This document shows, one piece after another, positions 52,158 to 61,358 of a stretch of 64,000 bases of DNA. The notes under the pieces were generated by a model, which saw only the letters and a list, made by a program, of their open reading frames with translations, did no database searches and was not told where the DNA came from. Position 1 is the stretch's first letter, and every line of letters begins with the position of its first letter. Source of the stretch: Accumulibacter sp031732815 (GTDB lineage Bacteria > Pseudomonadota > Gammaproteobacteria > Burkholderiales > Rhodocyclaceae). The DNA is taken from contig NZ_JAVMKF010000293.1 of the NCBI RefSeq assembly GCF_031732815.1, forward strand, positions 1 to 64,000, in the 5' to 3' direction. Both the position numbers and the translations under genes were made by a program.

Positions 52158-53273
52158 ATGTCCGGCAACACCATCGGCACCCTGTTTTGCGTGACATCGT
52201 TTGGCGAGTCGCACGGGCCGGCTATCGGCTGCGTGGTGGACGGGTGTCCGCCTGGTCTGCCAATCAGCGCGGCGGATATCCAGGCCGATCTCGACCGGCG
52301 TCGGCCTGGAACTTCACGCCATGTGACGCAGCGTCGCGAGCCGGATCAGGTCGAGATTCTCTCTGGCGTTTTCGCGGGCATGACGACGGGAACGCCGATT
52401 GCCCTGCTGATCCGCAACCAGGACCAGCGGAGCAAGGATTACGCTGAGATTGCGACGACTTTCCGCCCCGGCCATGCGGACTATGTTTACCTGCAGAAGT
52501 ACGGCCTGCGCGATCCACGTGGTGGCGGGCGGTCTTCGGCGCGCGAAACCGCCGTACGCGTAGCGGCCGGAGCGATTGCCCGCAAGTGGCTGGCCGAACG
52601 CCATGGCGTGGCGATCTGCGGCTGGTTGAGTCGTCTGGGGCCGATTGATATTCCCTTCGTTGCGCGCGAAGACATCGCCGGCAACCCTTTCTTCGCACCG
52701 AACGCGACGATCGTTCCACAACTTGAAGACTATATGGATCGCTTGCGCAAGGCGGGCGATTCGGTCGGTGCGTTGCTCACGGTCAGCGCCAGCGGCGTTC
52801 CACCCGGTTGGGGCCAACCTGTTTATGATCGGCTGGATGCCCAGATCGCTTATGCGATGATGAGTATCAACGCGGTAAAGGGCGTCGAGATTGGCGCCGG
52901 TTTCGCCAGCGTTGAACAAAAGGGCAGCGAGCATGGCGACGAGATGACCCCGCAAGGCTTCCTCTCCAATCATGCCGGAGGTGTGCTGGGTGGCATTTCG
53001 AGCGGACAGGAGATCATCGTCAGGCTGGCGGTCAAGCCAACCTCGAGCATCCGCCTGCCGCGTCGCTCGATTGACGTGCACGGTCAGCCGATGATCGTCG
53101 AGACGCACGGCCGGCACGACCCCTGCGTTGGTCTGCGGGCGACCCCGGTTGCCGAAGCGATGCTGGCGCTTGTCCTGATCGATCTGGCCCTGCGCCATCG
53201 CGCCCAGTGCGCCGACGTCCGCTGCCTTACTCCGCGCCTTGCCGGGCATCTGCCGGACGTCCCGGGCAAGTGA
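52158..53273 (+). CDS. aroC: Chorismate synthase
   Basis: The product has 371 residues. It converts EPSP to chorismate using reduced FMN. The motifs GESHGPAIGCVVDGCP, GDMTPQGFLSNHAGG (with an E before the D) and RHDPCVGLRATPVAEAM are present. It is monocistronic or first in a run with the DUF465 gene, which has its own TATAAT box. The upstream AT-poor DNA contains TAGACT at 52105 as a weak -10. Confidence 0.97.
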   Translation: MSGNTIGTLFCVTSFGESHGPAIGCVVDGCPPGLPISAADIQADLDRRRPGTSRHVTQRREPDQVEILSGVFAGMTTGTPIALLIRNQDQRSKDYAEIATTFRPGHADYVYLQKYGLRDPRGGGRSSARETAVRVAAGAIARKWLAERHGVAICGWLSRLGPIDIPFVAREDIAGNPFFAPNATIVPQLEDYMDRLRKAGDSVGALLTVSASGVPPGWGQPVYDRLDAQIAYAMMSINAVKGVEIGAGFASVEQKGSEHGDEMTPQGFLSNHAGGVLGGISSGQEIIVRLAVKPTSSIRLPRRSIDVHGQPMIVETHGRHDPCVGLRATPVAEAMLALVLIDLALRHRAQCADVRCLTPRLAGHLPDVPGK

Positions 53274-53293
53274 CGACCGGCGGCACTAGCCAG

Positions 53294-53299
53294 TATAAT
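53294..53299 (+). promoter_or_regulatory. Putative -10 element (TATAAT) for the DUF465 gene
   Basis: An exact TATAAT is 21 bases after the aroC stop and 53 bases before the DUF465 start. The -35 is poor. Confidence 0.5.
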
Positions 53300-53351
53300 C
53301 GCGCCGTCTGGTCGCGCATCCGGCCGGCCGGAGTCTCCTGAGGCTATGATC

Positions 53352-53603
53352 ATGCAAGTTGAGCACCACGACCTTCATCTTGACTTCCCAGAGTATGTTG
53401 ACTCGATCCACGCGCTCAAGGCGGCAAGCGAGAAATTCGGCAACTTGTACGACGAGTACCATCAGCTCACGCGGGAAGTCGAACGGCTCGAGGAAGATGA
53501 TGTCCCGGTGGATGATTTCGCGTTTGAGAATCTGAAGAAGCAGCGGGTTCGTCTGAAGGACCAGATGTACCGGATGCTCGTTGCGCACAAGAGCGGCGAC
53601 TGA
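53352..53603 (+). CDS. DUF465 (YdcH-like) small protein
   Basis: The product has 83 residues from the ATG at 53352. GAGG is 9 bases upstream of it and only 3 from the ATG at 53346, so the second is preferred. The protein is helical and acidic with an FGNLYDEYHQLTREVERLEE heptad region (shown split as FGNLYDEYHQ, LTREVERLEE) and KKQRVRLKDQMYRML, the DUF465 pattern. The function of the family is unknown; it may form small coiled-coil dimers. It is followed 46 bases later by an MFS gene. Confidence 0.85.
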   Translation: MQVEHHDLHLDFPEYVDSIHALKAASEKFGNLYDEYHQLTREVERLEEDDVPVDDFAFENLKKQRVRLKDQMYRMLVAHKSGD

Positions 53604-53649
53604 GCCGGCGCGTGCCGGCCCGCGGGCAGGCGTCCGGTAGAAGCGCCTG

Positions 53650-54840
53650 ATGCAGCTTCTGCCCTATTGGCGGCTTTCGGGCTATTATTTTTTCCATTTT
53701 GCCTGCATCGGCGCTTTTTCACCGTACTTCGGGCTTTACCTCGAGTCGCTCGCCTTTTCCGCCTGGGACATCGGCCTTTTGATGTCCCAGCTGCCCTTGA
53801 TGCGGCTGTTTGCCCCCTACCTGTGGGGTGCACTGGCCGACCGGCTGGTACGCCGGCTGCCGGCCGTCCGCCTCGCTGCAGCCCTCGGCCTGATCTGCTT
53901 TTCCGCCTTCTTCCTCACGCGGAGTTTCGCCGCCGTGTTGCTCGCCATGGCGCTTTTCGCCTTCTTCTGGAGCGCCGCGCTACCCCTCGTCGAAACCGCG
54001 ACCTTTGCTCATCTGCGTGATGAGCCCCAAGGTTACAGCCGGATCCGCCTCTGGGGATCGATCGGTTTCATCGTTGCGGTGATGGCAACGGGTGCGCTAC
54101 TCGATAGAATGGACCTGCCGGCCCTGCTCTGGGTGATGCTGGGTCTGCTGAGCAGCACCCTGCTGTGCGCCGCGCTGGTCCCCGAGCCGGCCGGGACGGC
54201 TGCCGGAGTGGCATCGGAGCAAGCGATCGGAGACATTCTTCGCCAGCCGCGTGTGCGCGCTTTGTTTGCCGCCTGCTTTGCCATGTCGGCGGCGCACGGC
54301 GCGCTTTACGTCTTTTACTCGATACACCTCGCCAATCATCAGTACAGCAAGCTGTCCGTTGGCGGTCTGTGGTCGCTCGGCGTACTCGCCGAGATTGCTG
54401 TCTTCTTCTTCATGGTCGACTTGCTCCGCCGTTATGGCTTGCGTACCATTCTCCTCGTCTGTTTTGCCGCAGCCGCCATCCGCTTCCTGCTCATCGGCTG
54501 GTGTGTCGAGCACTGGCCATTGGTTCTTCTTGCCCAACTGTTGCACGGACTGACCTTTGGTGCCTACCACGCAGCGGCTATTGCTGCGGTGAATCGTTGG
54601 TTTTCCGGAAACTGTCAGGCCCGTGGGCAGGCGCTCTACTCGAGCGTTTCTTTTGGTGCCGGTGGCCTGCTCGGCGGGTTGCTCAGCGGATGGTCGTGGG
54701 AACGGCTGGGGGCGGCGCCGACCTACACGATCAGCGCGAGCTTTGCGGTGGTCGGTCTCCTGTTCGTTGCCCGCTGGATCCAGCACAGCGATCTGGCCGA
54801 CGTCGGCGCTGAGCGCGCCCGGTGTGTTGCCCGAAGTTGA
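53650..54840 (+). CDS. MFS transporter, HcaT-like
   Basis: The product has 396 residues with 12 membrane helices. YWRLSGYYFFHFACIGAFSPYFGLYL is the typical first helix of the nucleoside/phenylpropionate permease (HcaT/LacY) group, shown as YWRLSGYYFF then PYFGLYL. RIRLWGSIGF in the second part is also typical. It is an inner-membrane symporter; the substrate cannot be told. It has no enzyme genes around it that would suggest a pathway. Confidence 0.88.
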   Translation: MQLLPYWRLSGYYFFHFACIGAFSPYFGLYLESLAFSAWDIGLLMSQLPLMRLFAPYLWGALADRLVRRLPAVRLAAALGLICFSAFFLTRSFAAVLLAMALFAFFWSAALPLVETATFAHLRDEPQGYSRIRLWGSIGFIVAVMATGALLDRMDLPALLWVMLGLLSSTLLCAALVPEPAGTAAGVASEQAIGDILRQPRVRALFAACFAMSAAHGALYVFYSIHLANHQYSKLSVGGLWSLGVLAEIAVFFFMVDLLRRYGLRTILLVCFAAAAIRFLLIGWCVEHWPLVLLAQLLHGLTFGAYHAAAIAAVNRWFSGNCQARGQALYSSVSFGAGGLLGGLLSGWSWERLGAAPTYTISASFAVVGLLFVARWIQHSDLADVGAERARCVARS

Positions 54841-54862
54841 TACTGATCGTGAGGAAAGCGCG

Positions 54863-55702
54863 ATGATCATCGGTCTCTTGCGCAGTTGCTGCCTGGCAGC
54901 GCTGCTTGCCGGACTGACTACCGGCTGTGCGACGACCCGCACGACCGCTGGCGGAGCGGTCGGCGTTCAACGCGAACAAACCATGCTCGTTTCGTCGGGC
55001 GAGATCAATCGCTCGGCCGCCAAGGCCTACCAGGAGACCATGCGCGAGGCGCAGGCGAGGAACCGCCTCAATCGCAGCCCGCAACAGTTCGAGCGCGTGC
55101 GCCTGGTTGCCCAGCGGCTGATCCCGGTCACCGCAGCCTTCCGCAGCGACGCGACCGGCTGGTCGTGGGAAGTCAATGTCATCACCTCTCCGGAGTTGAA
55201 CGCCTGGTGCATGCCAGGCGGCAAGATGGCCGTCTACAGCGGCCTGCTCGAGCAACTGCAGTTGACCGATGACGAACTTGCCGGAGTGATGGGACACGAG
55301 ATCGCGCATGCCCTGCGCGAGCACGGGCGTGAGAAGGCGAGTCGGGCGGCTGGCGTAAACGTGGCAGCCAGCATTGGCGGCGCTTTGATCGGGGCTTACT
55401 TCGGTGTCGATTCCGGTCTCGGCCAGAGCATCATCGGAACCGTCGGCGATCTCGCGTTCATGCGCCCGAACTCGCGCGAGATGGAACAGGAAGCAGACCG
55501 CATCGGCGTCGAACTCGCCGCGCGCGCCGGCTACGATCCCTTTGCGGCGATCGCCCTATGGGAGAAGATGGGCCGCACCGTGCGTGGGCAACCGCCGCAG
55601 TGGCTGTCTACGCATCCGTCGCACGCGTCGCGCATCGCCGACTTGCGGGTCTATGCCGAGCGCGTGTACCCCTTGTATGCCGGTGTGCGACGCGCTCGCT
55701 AG
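54863..55702 (+). CDS. M48 family metallopeptidase lipoprotein (Oma1-like)
   Basis: The product has 279 residues from the ATG at 54863 with GAGG upstream. A lipoprotein signal ends at C22 (LTTGC). The zinc site HEIAH spans 145-149, with a later conserved E in NSREMEQEADRIGVE as third ligand. STHPSHASRI near the C-terminus is also a family motif. It should be a periplasmic membrane-bound peptidase similar to YcaL/LoiP, which act on damaged outer-membrane proteins. A membrane-like helix occurs at 165-185. Confidence 0.92.
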   Translation: MIIGLLRSCCLAALLAGLTTGCATTRTTAGGAVGVQREQTMLVSSGEINRSAAKAYQETMREAQARNRLNRSPQQFERVRLVAQRLIPVTAAFRSDATGWSWEVNVITSPELNAWCMPGGKMAVYSGLLEQLQLTDDELAGVMGHEIAHALREHGREKASRAAGVNVAASIGGALIGAYFGVDSGLGQSIIGTVGDLAFMRPNSREMEQEADRIGVELAARAGYDPFAAIALWEKMGRTVRGQPPQWLSTHPSHASRIADLRVYAERVYPLYAGVRRAR

Positions 55703-55735
55703 GCGCTGGGCAGATCGGCGAAGCGCCGGCACGAT

Positions 55736-55764
55736 CTGACGAGAAGCAGGGGCTGTGACATAAT
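55736..55764 (+). promoter_or_regulatory. leuB: Candidate sigma-70 promoter for leuB
   Basis: CTGACG (55736-55741), 17 bases, CATAAT (55759-55764). Matches are 4 of 6 and 5 of 6. It gives a leader of about 16 bases before leuB. Confidence 0.55.
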
Positions 55765-55774
55765 CGCGTGCTTT

Positions 55775-55780
55775 GAGGAA
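55775..55780 (+). promoter_or_regulatory. leuB: Ribosome binding site deciding the leuB start
   Basis: GAGGAA ends right at the ATG at 55781 but 6 bases before the ATG at 55787, which makes the second the functional start. Confidence 0.65.
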
Positions 55781-55786
55781 ATGCGA

Positions 55787-56851
55787 ATGAAAATCTGTGT
55801 TCTTCCAGGGGACGGCATTGGCCCGGAAATCATGGCCGAAGCGGTACGCGTGCTGCGTGCGCTCGACCTGGATTTCGAAATGCACGAGGCCCTGCTGGGC
55901 GGCTGCGCCGTCGACGCTACCGGCGATCCGTATCCGGCTGCGACGCAACAGCTTGCGCAGGATGCTGATGCGGTCCTGCTCGGCGCTGTCGGCGGCCCGC
56001 AATGGGACAAGCTGCCGCGCGAGCAGCGCCCGGAAAGGGGGCTGTTGGGAATCCGCAAGCATCTCGGCCTGTTTGCCAACCTGCGCCCGGCGATTCTTTA
56101 TCCCGAGTTGGCAAATGCTTCGACGCTGAAGAGCGAAGTGGTCGCCGGGTTGGATATCCTGATCGTCCGGGAACTGACCGGCGACATTTATTTCGGTCAG
56201 CCACGCGGCATCGAAGTACGCGAGCTGGCTGGCCAGCGCGAGCGAGTAGGCTTCAACACGATGATCTACAGCGAGAGCGAGATTCGCCGCATCCTGCGCG
56301 TTGCCTTCGAGGCAGCGCGCCAACGCAGGAAGAAGCTGTGTTCGGTCGACAAGATGAACGTGTTGGAGACCACCCAGTTGTGGCGGGACGTTGCCGAAGA
56401 AACAGCGACCGAATACCCCGATGTCGAACTGAGCCACATGCTGGTCGACAACGCCGCCATGCAACTGGTCAGAAACCCGAAGCAATTCGATGTCGTGGTG
56501 ACCGGCAACATGTTCGGCGACATCCTGTCGGACGAGGCTTCGATGCTCACCGGCTCGATTGGCATGCTGCCTTCCGCTTCGCTCGACGCCAATCGGAAGG
56601 GACTGTACGAGCCCTGCCACGGGTCGGCGCCGGACATTGCCGGAGAGGGCGTGGCGAATCCCCTGGCGACGATTCTCTCGGCGGCGATGATGCTGCGCTA
56701 TACGTTCGCGTTGGAGTCCTCGGCACAGCGCGTCGAGCAGGCAGTAAAGGCCGTTCTGGCGCAAGGATACCGCACGGCGGACATCTACGAGCCGGGTACG
56801 CGCAAGGTGGGAACGCGCGCGATGGGTGATGCGGTTCTCGCCGCCCTGTGA
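55787..56851 (+). CDS. leuB: 3-isopropylmalate dehydrogenase
   Basis: The product has 354 residues from the ATG at 55787. GAGGAA is 6-8 bases before it, whereas it touches the ATG at 55781. Motifs are GDGIGPEIM, the arginine region RPAILYPEL, RELTGDIYFG and GSAPDIAGEG. It oxidises 3-isopropylmalate in leucine synthesis. leuC and leuD are not seen upstream, where MFS and peptidase genes lie. asd follows after 31 bases. Confidence 0.96.
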   Translation: MKICVLPGDGIGPEIMAEAVRVLRALDLDFEMHEALLGGCAVDATGDPYPAATQQLAQDADAVLLGAVGGPQWDKLPREQRPERGLLGIRKHLGLFANLRPAILYPELANASTLKSEVVAGLDILIVRELTGDIYFGQPRGIEVRELAGQRERVGFNTMIYSESEIRRILRVAFEAARQRRKKLCSVDKMNVLETTQLWRDVAEETATEYPDVELSHMLVDNAAMQLVRNPKQFDVVVTGNMFGDILSDEASMLTGSIGMLPSASLDANRKGLYEPCHGSAPDIAGEGVANPLATILSAAMMLRYTFALESSAQRVEQAVKAVLAQGYRTADIYEPGTRKVGTRAMGDAVLAAL

Positions 56852-56882
56852 TTCGGACGAGAAGAACTGGAGGAGCAAATCG

Positions 56883-58013
56883 GTGAATAGAGTGGGTCTG
56901 GTGGGCTGGCGCGGCATGGTTGGATCGGTGCTCATGCAGCGCATGCTGGAAGAGGGTGATTTTCAACATATCGAACCGCGGTATTTCTCGACCTCGGCAG
57001 TGGGGGAAGCAGCCCCGGTGATCGCCGGCAAGGACGCGGGCAAGCTGCACGATGCGATGTCGCTGAGCGACCTCGCGCCGATGGACATCATCGTGACCTG
57101 CCAGGGGGGCGACTACACGCGGGAGATTTTTCCGCGTCTACGCGCTGCTGGCTGGCAGGGTCACTGGATCGACGCGGCGTCTACCCTGCGCATGCAGGAG
57201 GACGCGGTGATCATCCTGGATCCGGTCAATCGCAGCGTCATCGATGCCGCCCGAGCAAACGGCGGGCGCAACTGGATCGGCGGCAACTGCACGGTTTCCC
57301 TGATGCTGATGGGCCTTGCCGGCCTGTTTCACCATGACCTCGTCGAATGGGTCAGCGCGATGACCTACCAGGCGGCTTCCGGCGCCGGGGCGCAAAACAT
57401 GCGCGAGTTGCTGCTGCAGATGGGCGCCTTGTACCAGGCGGTCGAAAGCGAACTGGCGCAGCCAGCCTCGGCAATCCTCGAGATCGACCGCAAGGTTGCC
57501 GAGACGATGCGCTCGCCGGCTTTCCCGACGAAAAACTTCCGTCAGGCGCCCCTCGCCGGCAGCCTGATTCCTTGGATCGACGTGCCGGTCGACGGCGGCC
57601 AGTCGAAAGAGGAATGGAAAGGCGGCGCCGAGTGCAACAAAATCCTCGGACGTCCTGCTTTCCGCACAGCCGGCAGCATACCGGTGGACGGCCTGTGTGT
57701 TCGCATCGGGGCGATGCGTTGCCATGCTCAGGGACTGACCATCAAGTTGCGCCGCGATGTACCGTTGGACGAAGTCGAGGAGATTATTGCGCAAGGCAAC
57801 CCCTGGGTGAAGGTCGTCGCCAACGAACGCGAGCTGAGTGAGCGGGAACTGACGCCGGCGGCAGTGACTGGAACCCTCAGCATACCGGTGGGCCGGCTGC
57901 ACAAGCTGGCGCTGGGTCCGGAGTATCTGGCGGCGTTCACAGTCGGTGACCAGCTCTTGTGGGGGGCTGCCGAACCACTCCGTCGCATGCTTCGTATACT
58001 GATTGATAACTAG
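56883..58013 (+). CDS. asd: Aspartate-semialdehyde dehydrogenase
   Basis: The product has 376 residues from the GTG at 56883, with GGAGGAG 7 bases upstream. The NADP loop is GWRGMVGS (8-15) and the catalytic cysteine is C136 in GGNCTVSLM. It makes aspartate semialdehyde for lysine, threonine, methionine and diaminopimelate. It is of the Gram-negative long type. Its stop is followed by an AT-rich promoter region for fimV. Confidence 0.96.
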   Translation: MNRVGLVGWRGMVGSVLMQRMLEEGDFQHIEPRYFSTSAVGEAAPVIAGKDAGKLHDAMSLSDLAPMDIIVTCQGGDYTREIFPRLRAAGWQGHWIDAASTLRMQEDAVIILDPVNRSVIDAARANGGRNWIGGNCTVSLMLMGLAGLFHHDLVEWVSAMTYQAASGAGAQNMRELLLQMGALYQAVESELAQPASAILEIDRKVAETMRSPAFPTKNFRQAPLAGSLIPWIDVPVDGGQSKEEWKGGAECNKILGRPAFRTAGSIPVDGLCVRIGAMRCHAQGLTIKLRRDVPLDEVEEIIAQGNPWVKVVANERELSERELTPAAVTGTLSIPVGRLHKLALGPEYLAAFTVGDQLLWGAAEPLRRMLRILIDN

Positions 58014-58090
58014 TTGAAAAAATGTAATAAGTATTTTACGTGCAGGGGGGCGCGGAAAATGATCGGCAGCAGGTCGGCAAAAAGTATGGC

Positions 58091-58119
58091 TTGCATGGCT
58101 AACTTCATGATGTTATTTT
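58091..58119 (+). promoter_or_regulatory. fimV: Candidate promoter for fimV
   Basis: TTGCAT (58091-58096), 17 bases, TATTTT (58114-58119) in the 139-base AT-rich gap between asd and fimV. A TAATAAT just after could be used instead as -10. Confidence 0.45.
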
Positions 58120-58152
58120 AATAATCCCGATTTCGACGCTCAGGGTGGCGGC

Positions 58153-61100
58153 GTGGCCAAGAACAAACATTACACACCAAGGGCTTTCAGACTGAGGACT
58201 TCGGCCTGGTTAGTCGCCTCGTCTTTGGCGCTCGCCGCTTTTCCGCAGTACGCCAGCGCTGCTGGCTTGGGCAAGGTGACGGTCCTCTCCGCCTTGGGCC
58301 AGCCTCTGCGGGCCGAAGTGGAGGTCTTTGCGACGCGCGAGGAACTCGCCGGAATGAAAGCGCAGCTTGCCGCGGCGGACGCTTTCAAACAGGCCGGCGT
58401 GGACTACGCTCCGGCCTTGCACGGCATCAACTTTTCCCTGATCAGACGAGCCAATGGGCAACCGGTCATCCGATTGAGTTCGGAACGGCCGATCAATGAG
58501 CCGTTCATGGACCTGCTGCTTGAATTGAACTGGTCGAGCGGCCGCCTGATTCGCGAGTACACCTTCCTGCTCGATCCGCCCGACTATGCGGCGAGGAATG
58601 CCGCCACGGCAGTCACCAAGCCCGTGGCCTTGCCGCCGCCGTTTGCCGACGCGCCGGCGCGCGCAGAGCGGCCGGTGCGTATGGCGAGCCCGCGTCCCCG
58701 GCCGAGCGAACCGCCGATTCCGGCGGGCGCCGGTGCAACTGCGCGTGAGGTGCGGCGCGGTGAAACGCTGGGTCAGATCGCCAGCGAGTTGCGACCGGAC
58801 GGAGTGTCGCTCGATCAGATGCTGGCCGGACTGTATCGCGCCAACCCTGATGCCTTCGATCGCGGCAACATGAATCGCCTGAAGGCCGGAAAAGTCCTCT
58901 CGGTTCCTGACAAAGATGCACTGCAGGCGATTCCGCGCGAAGACGCGAGGCGGACGGTCATCGCGCAATCGGCCGACTGGAGTGGCTATCGGCGCCGCCT
59001 GGCGACGGCCGCCAGCGAGGCGCCGATCGCTGCCGAGGACGCGCGGGCGCAGGCCAGCGGCAAGGTGACGACACGCGTCGAGGATAGGGCAACCGCCGGT
59101 CAGGAGCCGAGGGACCAACTGCGCGTCTCGCGCACCGAGGCGGCGGCAAGCAGATCGCCGGCGGCCGGCAAGCGTCCGGACGAAGACTTGATCGCCAAGG
59201 AGAAGGCGTTGCGCGAGGCCAACGAACGATTGGCCAGTCTCGAGCGCAGCGTTGCCGAATTGCAGCGTTTGCTCGAACTCAAGAGCAAGACGCTGGCCGA
59301 ACTCGAAAAGCAGTCCACCGGCAAGAGTGCACCGGCCGCCGAGCCCGGAAAGCCGGCGGGTGCCGCCGTACCAGCAAGCGCCACGACTGCACCGCCGGTT
59401 GCCACCCCGACGGCCCCGGCAACCCCGACTGGCCGCGTCGAGCCCACGCCAGCGCCTGCACCATCCGAGGTGACCGCAAAACCGCCCGACAAGCCTGCCG
59501 AGCGGCCGGCCGAGGTAAAGCCTGAGACTCCGCCAAGAACCGAAACGGGCGGTACTCAGCCGACGAGCGAAGCGAAACCCGAGGTCGCCCGTCCGGTCGA
59601 GCCAGCCAAGCCGGCGGAAGCGCTGAAGCCGGTCGAAGCGCCCAAGCCAGCCGAGCCGCCAAAGCCGAAGGCAACCGTCCCTCCGGCGGAAGAGCCCGGC
59701 TTTCTCGAAGAGCTGGCGACCAGCACGCCATTTCTTGCTGGCGGCGGCGGGATAATCGCCCTGCTTGCGGCCTATTGGTTCGTCAAGCGGCGGCGCGATG
59801 CGGAGAACAGTCGACCCTTCGAAGCAAGCAGCACACTCACCCCGGCGGGTGACAGTCTGATGGTCAACTCGGTTTTCCATAGCACGGGTGGTCAGAGCGT
59901 CGACACGTCGCATTCGATGGCGCAAACCGACTTCAGCCAGGCCGGCCCGGGAAGCATCGACACCGATGAAGTCGACCCGGTGGCCGAAGCCGATGTGTAC
60001 ATGGCTTATGGCCGTGACGCACAGGCGGAAGAAATCCTGCTCGAGGCAAAACAGAAGGACCCTGGTCGCCACGCCATACACCTGAAGCTGCTGGAGATCT
60101 ATCTGGCGAGGAAAGACAGCAAGCCTTTCGACCTGCTGATCAGCGAGCTTTACAAGGCAACGGGCGGAGTCGGACCGGACTGGGAGAAGGCGGCGGCGAT
60201 GGGGCTGCAGGTCGATCCGGAAAACCCCCTGTTTGCCGGCGCTTTGCGAAACGCCGAGGGACCGGCCCGCGATTCGGAGACGACGCTGATCGTTCGTCCC
60301 GACGCCTTGCAGAGTACCATCGCCAAGCCGGGACAGCTTGCGCAGATGGCGCAGGCCGCGGTCGGCGCGGAGGCGCCTACGCAGGTTATTCCGCCCCGGC
60401 AGACCGAGGTGGAAACGCGCCTGCAGACCGCTGACCTGGCAGATCTCGACTTCGACTTCGGCACTAGCGACGCGTCCGGGGCGAGTTCGCCGAAGTCGAC
60501 TGGTGGTGACGCACTGGCTGTCGAAAAGACGATCGCCTATCGAAACTCGGATCAGCGCGACGCGCTCGATTTCGATCTGAGCGCGTCCATGCCGACTCCA
60601 GCGCCGCTTGCCAGCGACGATTTCGATGACGACAGTCGGGCGGTGCCGGTTAGCGACGAAATTTACCCGCCAGAGATTACCATGCTGGTCGCCCCGCGGC
60701 CGCCAGCAGGAGGCGCGTCAGACGACACGGACCTCGGCTTCCATTTCGATCTGGCGAGTGAACCGCCGGAGCCTGTTGCACCCAGCGCGCGCAGCGCAGG
60801 CGTGATGCCCCCTGCTGCCAAGCTTCCTCCGCAAGCGCAGCCACTGGCGCCAGCACGGGCGGTAGAGGATGTCGTGGACATCGGGTCGGCGGATGAGGGC
60901 GCGCTCGATTTCGACGTGAAGCTGACCGATTCGACGGTTCTCGGACATGCGATGCAAGTGCCGTCGGCCGCCGACATGGCCTCGATCAGTCTGGACTTGA
61001 CCGAAGTGGACGTCTTTGCGCCGAGTAGCCGCTCCGATAGCAGTGCTGCTCAGGCGACAGCCTTCGACATGGAGCAGGAAGACACGCTGGTCAACCCGGG

Positions 61101-61341
61101 TTTTTCCGGAACACAGGAAGACACTCTGGTTAACTCGGATTTCTCGTCCGCAATGGACATGGTCTCCGACATCGAGATCAGTTCCAACGAAGAAGTGTCT
61201 ACCAAGATCGAACTCGCCAGGGCGTATGAAGAAATGGGCGATGTCGAGGGGGCGCGCGAGTTGTTGCAGGAGGTCCTCAGAGATGGCGATGCGGCGCAGC
61301 GCACGGCGGCACAAGCCCTCCTTGCCGGATTACGTGAATAG
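58153..61341 (+). CDS. fimV: FimV/HubP-like polar motility protein
   Basis: The product has 1062 residues from the GTG at 58153. After a signal peptide (about 1-37) comes the FimV N-terminal domain (GLGKVTVLSALGQPL). A LysM peptidoglycan-binding domain follows (REVRRGETLGQIA, about 195-255), then a coiled-coil (340-380) and a Pro/Ala/Lys-rich linker (390-515). A membrane helix lies near 525-545. The cytoplasmic part is acidic and ends in a TPR-like FimV C-domain (STKIELARAYEEMGD). FimV organises cell poles and type IV pilus function, which fits the pilMNOPQ genes in this window. A short tandem repeat lies near the C-terminus. Confidence 0.93.
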   Translation: MAKNKHYTPRAFRLRTSAWLVASSLALAAFPQYASAAGLGKVTVLSALGQPLRAEVEVFATREELAGMKAQLAAADAFKQAGVDYAPALHGINFSLIRRANGQPVIRLSSERPINEPFMDLLLELNWSSGRLIREYTFLLDPPDYAARNAATAVTKPVALPPPFADAPARAERPVRMASPRPRPSEPPIPAGAGATAREVRRGETLGQIASELRPDGVSLDQMLAGLYRANPDAFDRGNMNRLKAGKVLSVPDKDALQAIPREDARRTVIAQSADWSGYRRRLATAASEAPIAAEDARAQASGKVTTRVEDRATAGQEPRDQLRVSRTEAAASRSPAAGKRPDEDLIAKEKALREANERLASLERSVAELQRLLELKSKTLAELEKQSTGKSAPAAEPGKPAGAAVPASATTAPPVATPTAPATPTGRVEPTPAPAPSEVTAKPPDKPAERPAEVKPETPPRTETGGTQPTSEAKPEVARPVEPAKPAEALKPVEAPKPAEPPKPKATVPPAEEPGFLEELATSTPFLAGGGGIIALLAAYWFVKRRRDAENSRPFEASSTLTPAGDSLMVNSVFHSTGGQSVDTSHSMAQTDFSQAGPGSIDTDEVDPVAEADVYMAYGRDAQAEEILLEAKQKDPGRHAIHLKLLEIYLARKDSKPFDLLISELYKATGGVGPDWEKAAAMGLQVDPENPLFAGALRNAEGPARDSETTLIVRPDALQSTIAKPGQLAQMAQAAVGAEAPTQVIPPRQTEVETRLQTADLADLDFDFGTSDASGASSPKSTGGDALAVEKTIAYRNSDQRDALDFDLSASMPTPAPLASDDFDDDSRAVPVSDEIYPPEITMLVAPRPPAGGASDDTDLGFHFDLASEPPEPVAPSARSAGVMPPAAKLPPQAQPLAPARAVEDVVDIGSADEGALDFDVKLTDSTVLGHAMQVPSAADMASISLDLTEVDVFAPSSRSDSSAAQATAFDMEQEDTLVNPGFSGTQEDTLVNSDFSSAMDMVSDIEISSNEEVSTKIELARAYEEMGDVEGARELLQEVLRDGDAAQRTAAQALLAGLRE
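61075..61149 (+). repeat. fimV: Tandem 13-residue repeat in fimV
   Basis: Two adjacent units (61075-61113 and 61114-61149) encode QEDTLVNPGFSGT and QEDTLVNSDFSS. Their DNA differs at third positions, so the repeat is old or under amino-acid selection. Confidence 0.7.
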
Positions 61342-61358
61342 GCCTTGTTGCCCCGCGG

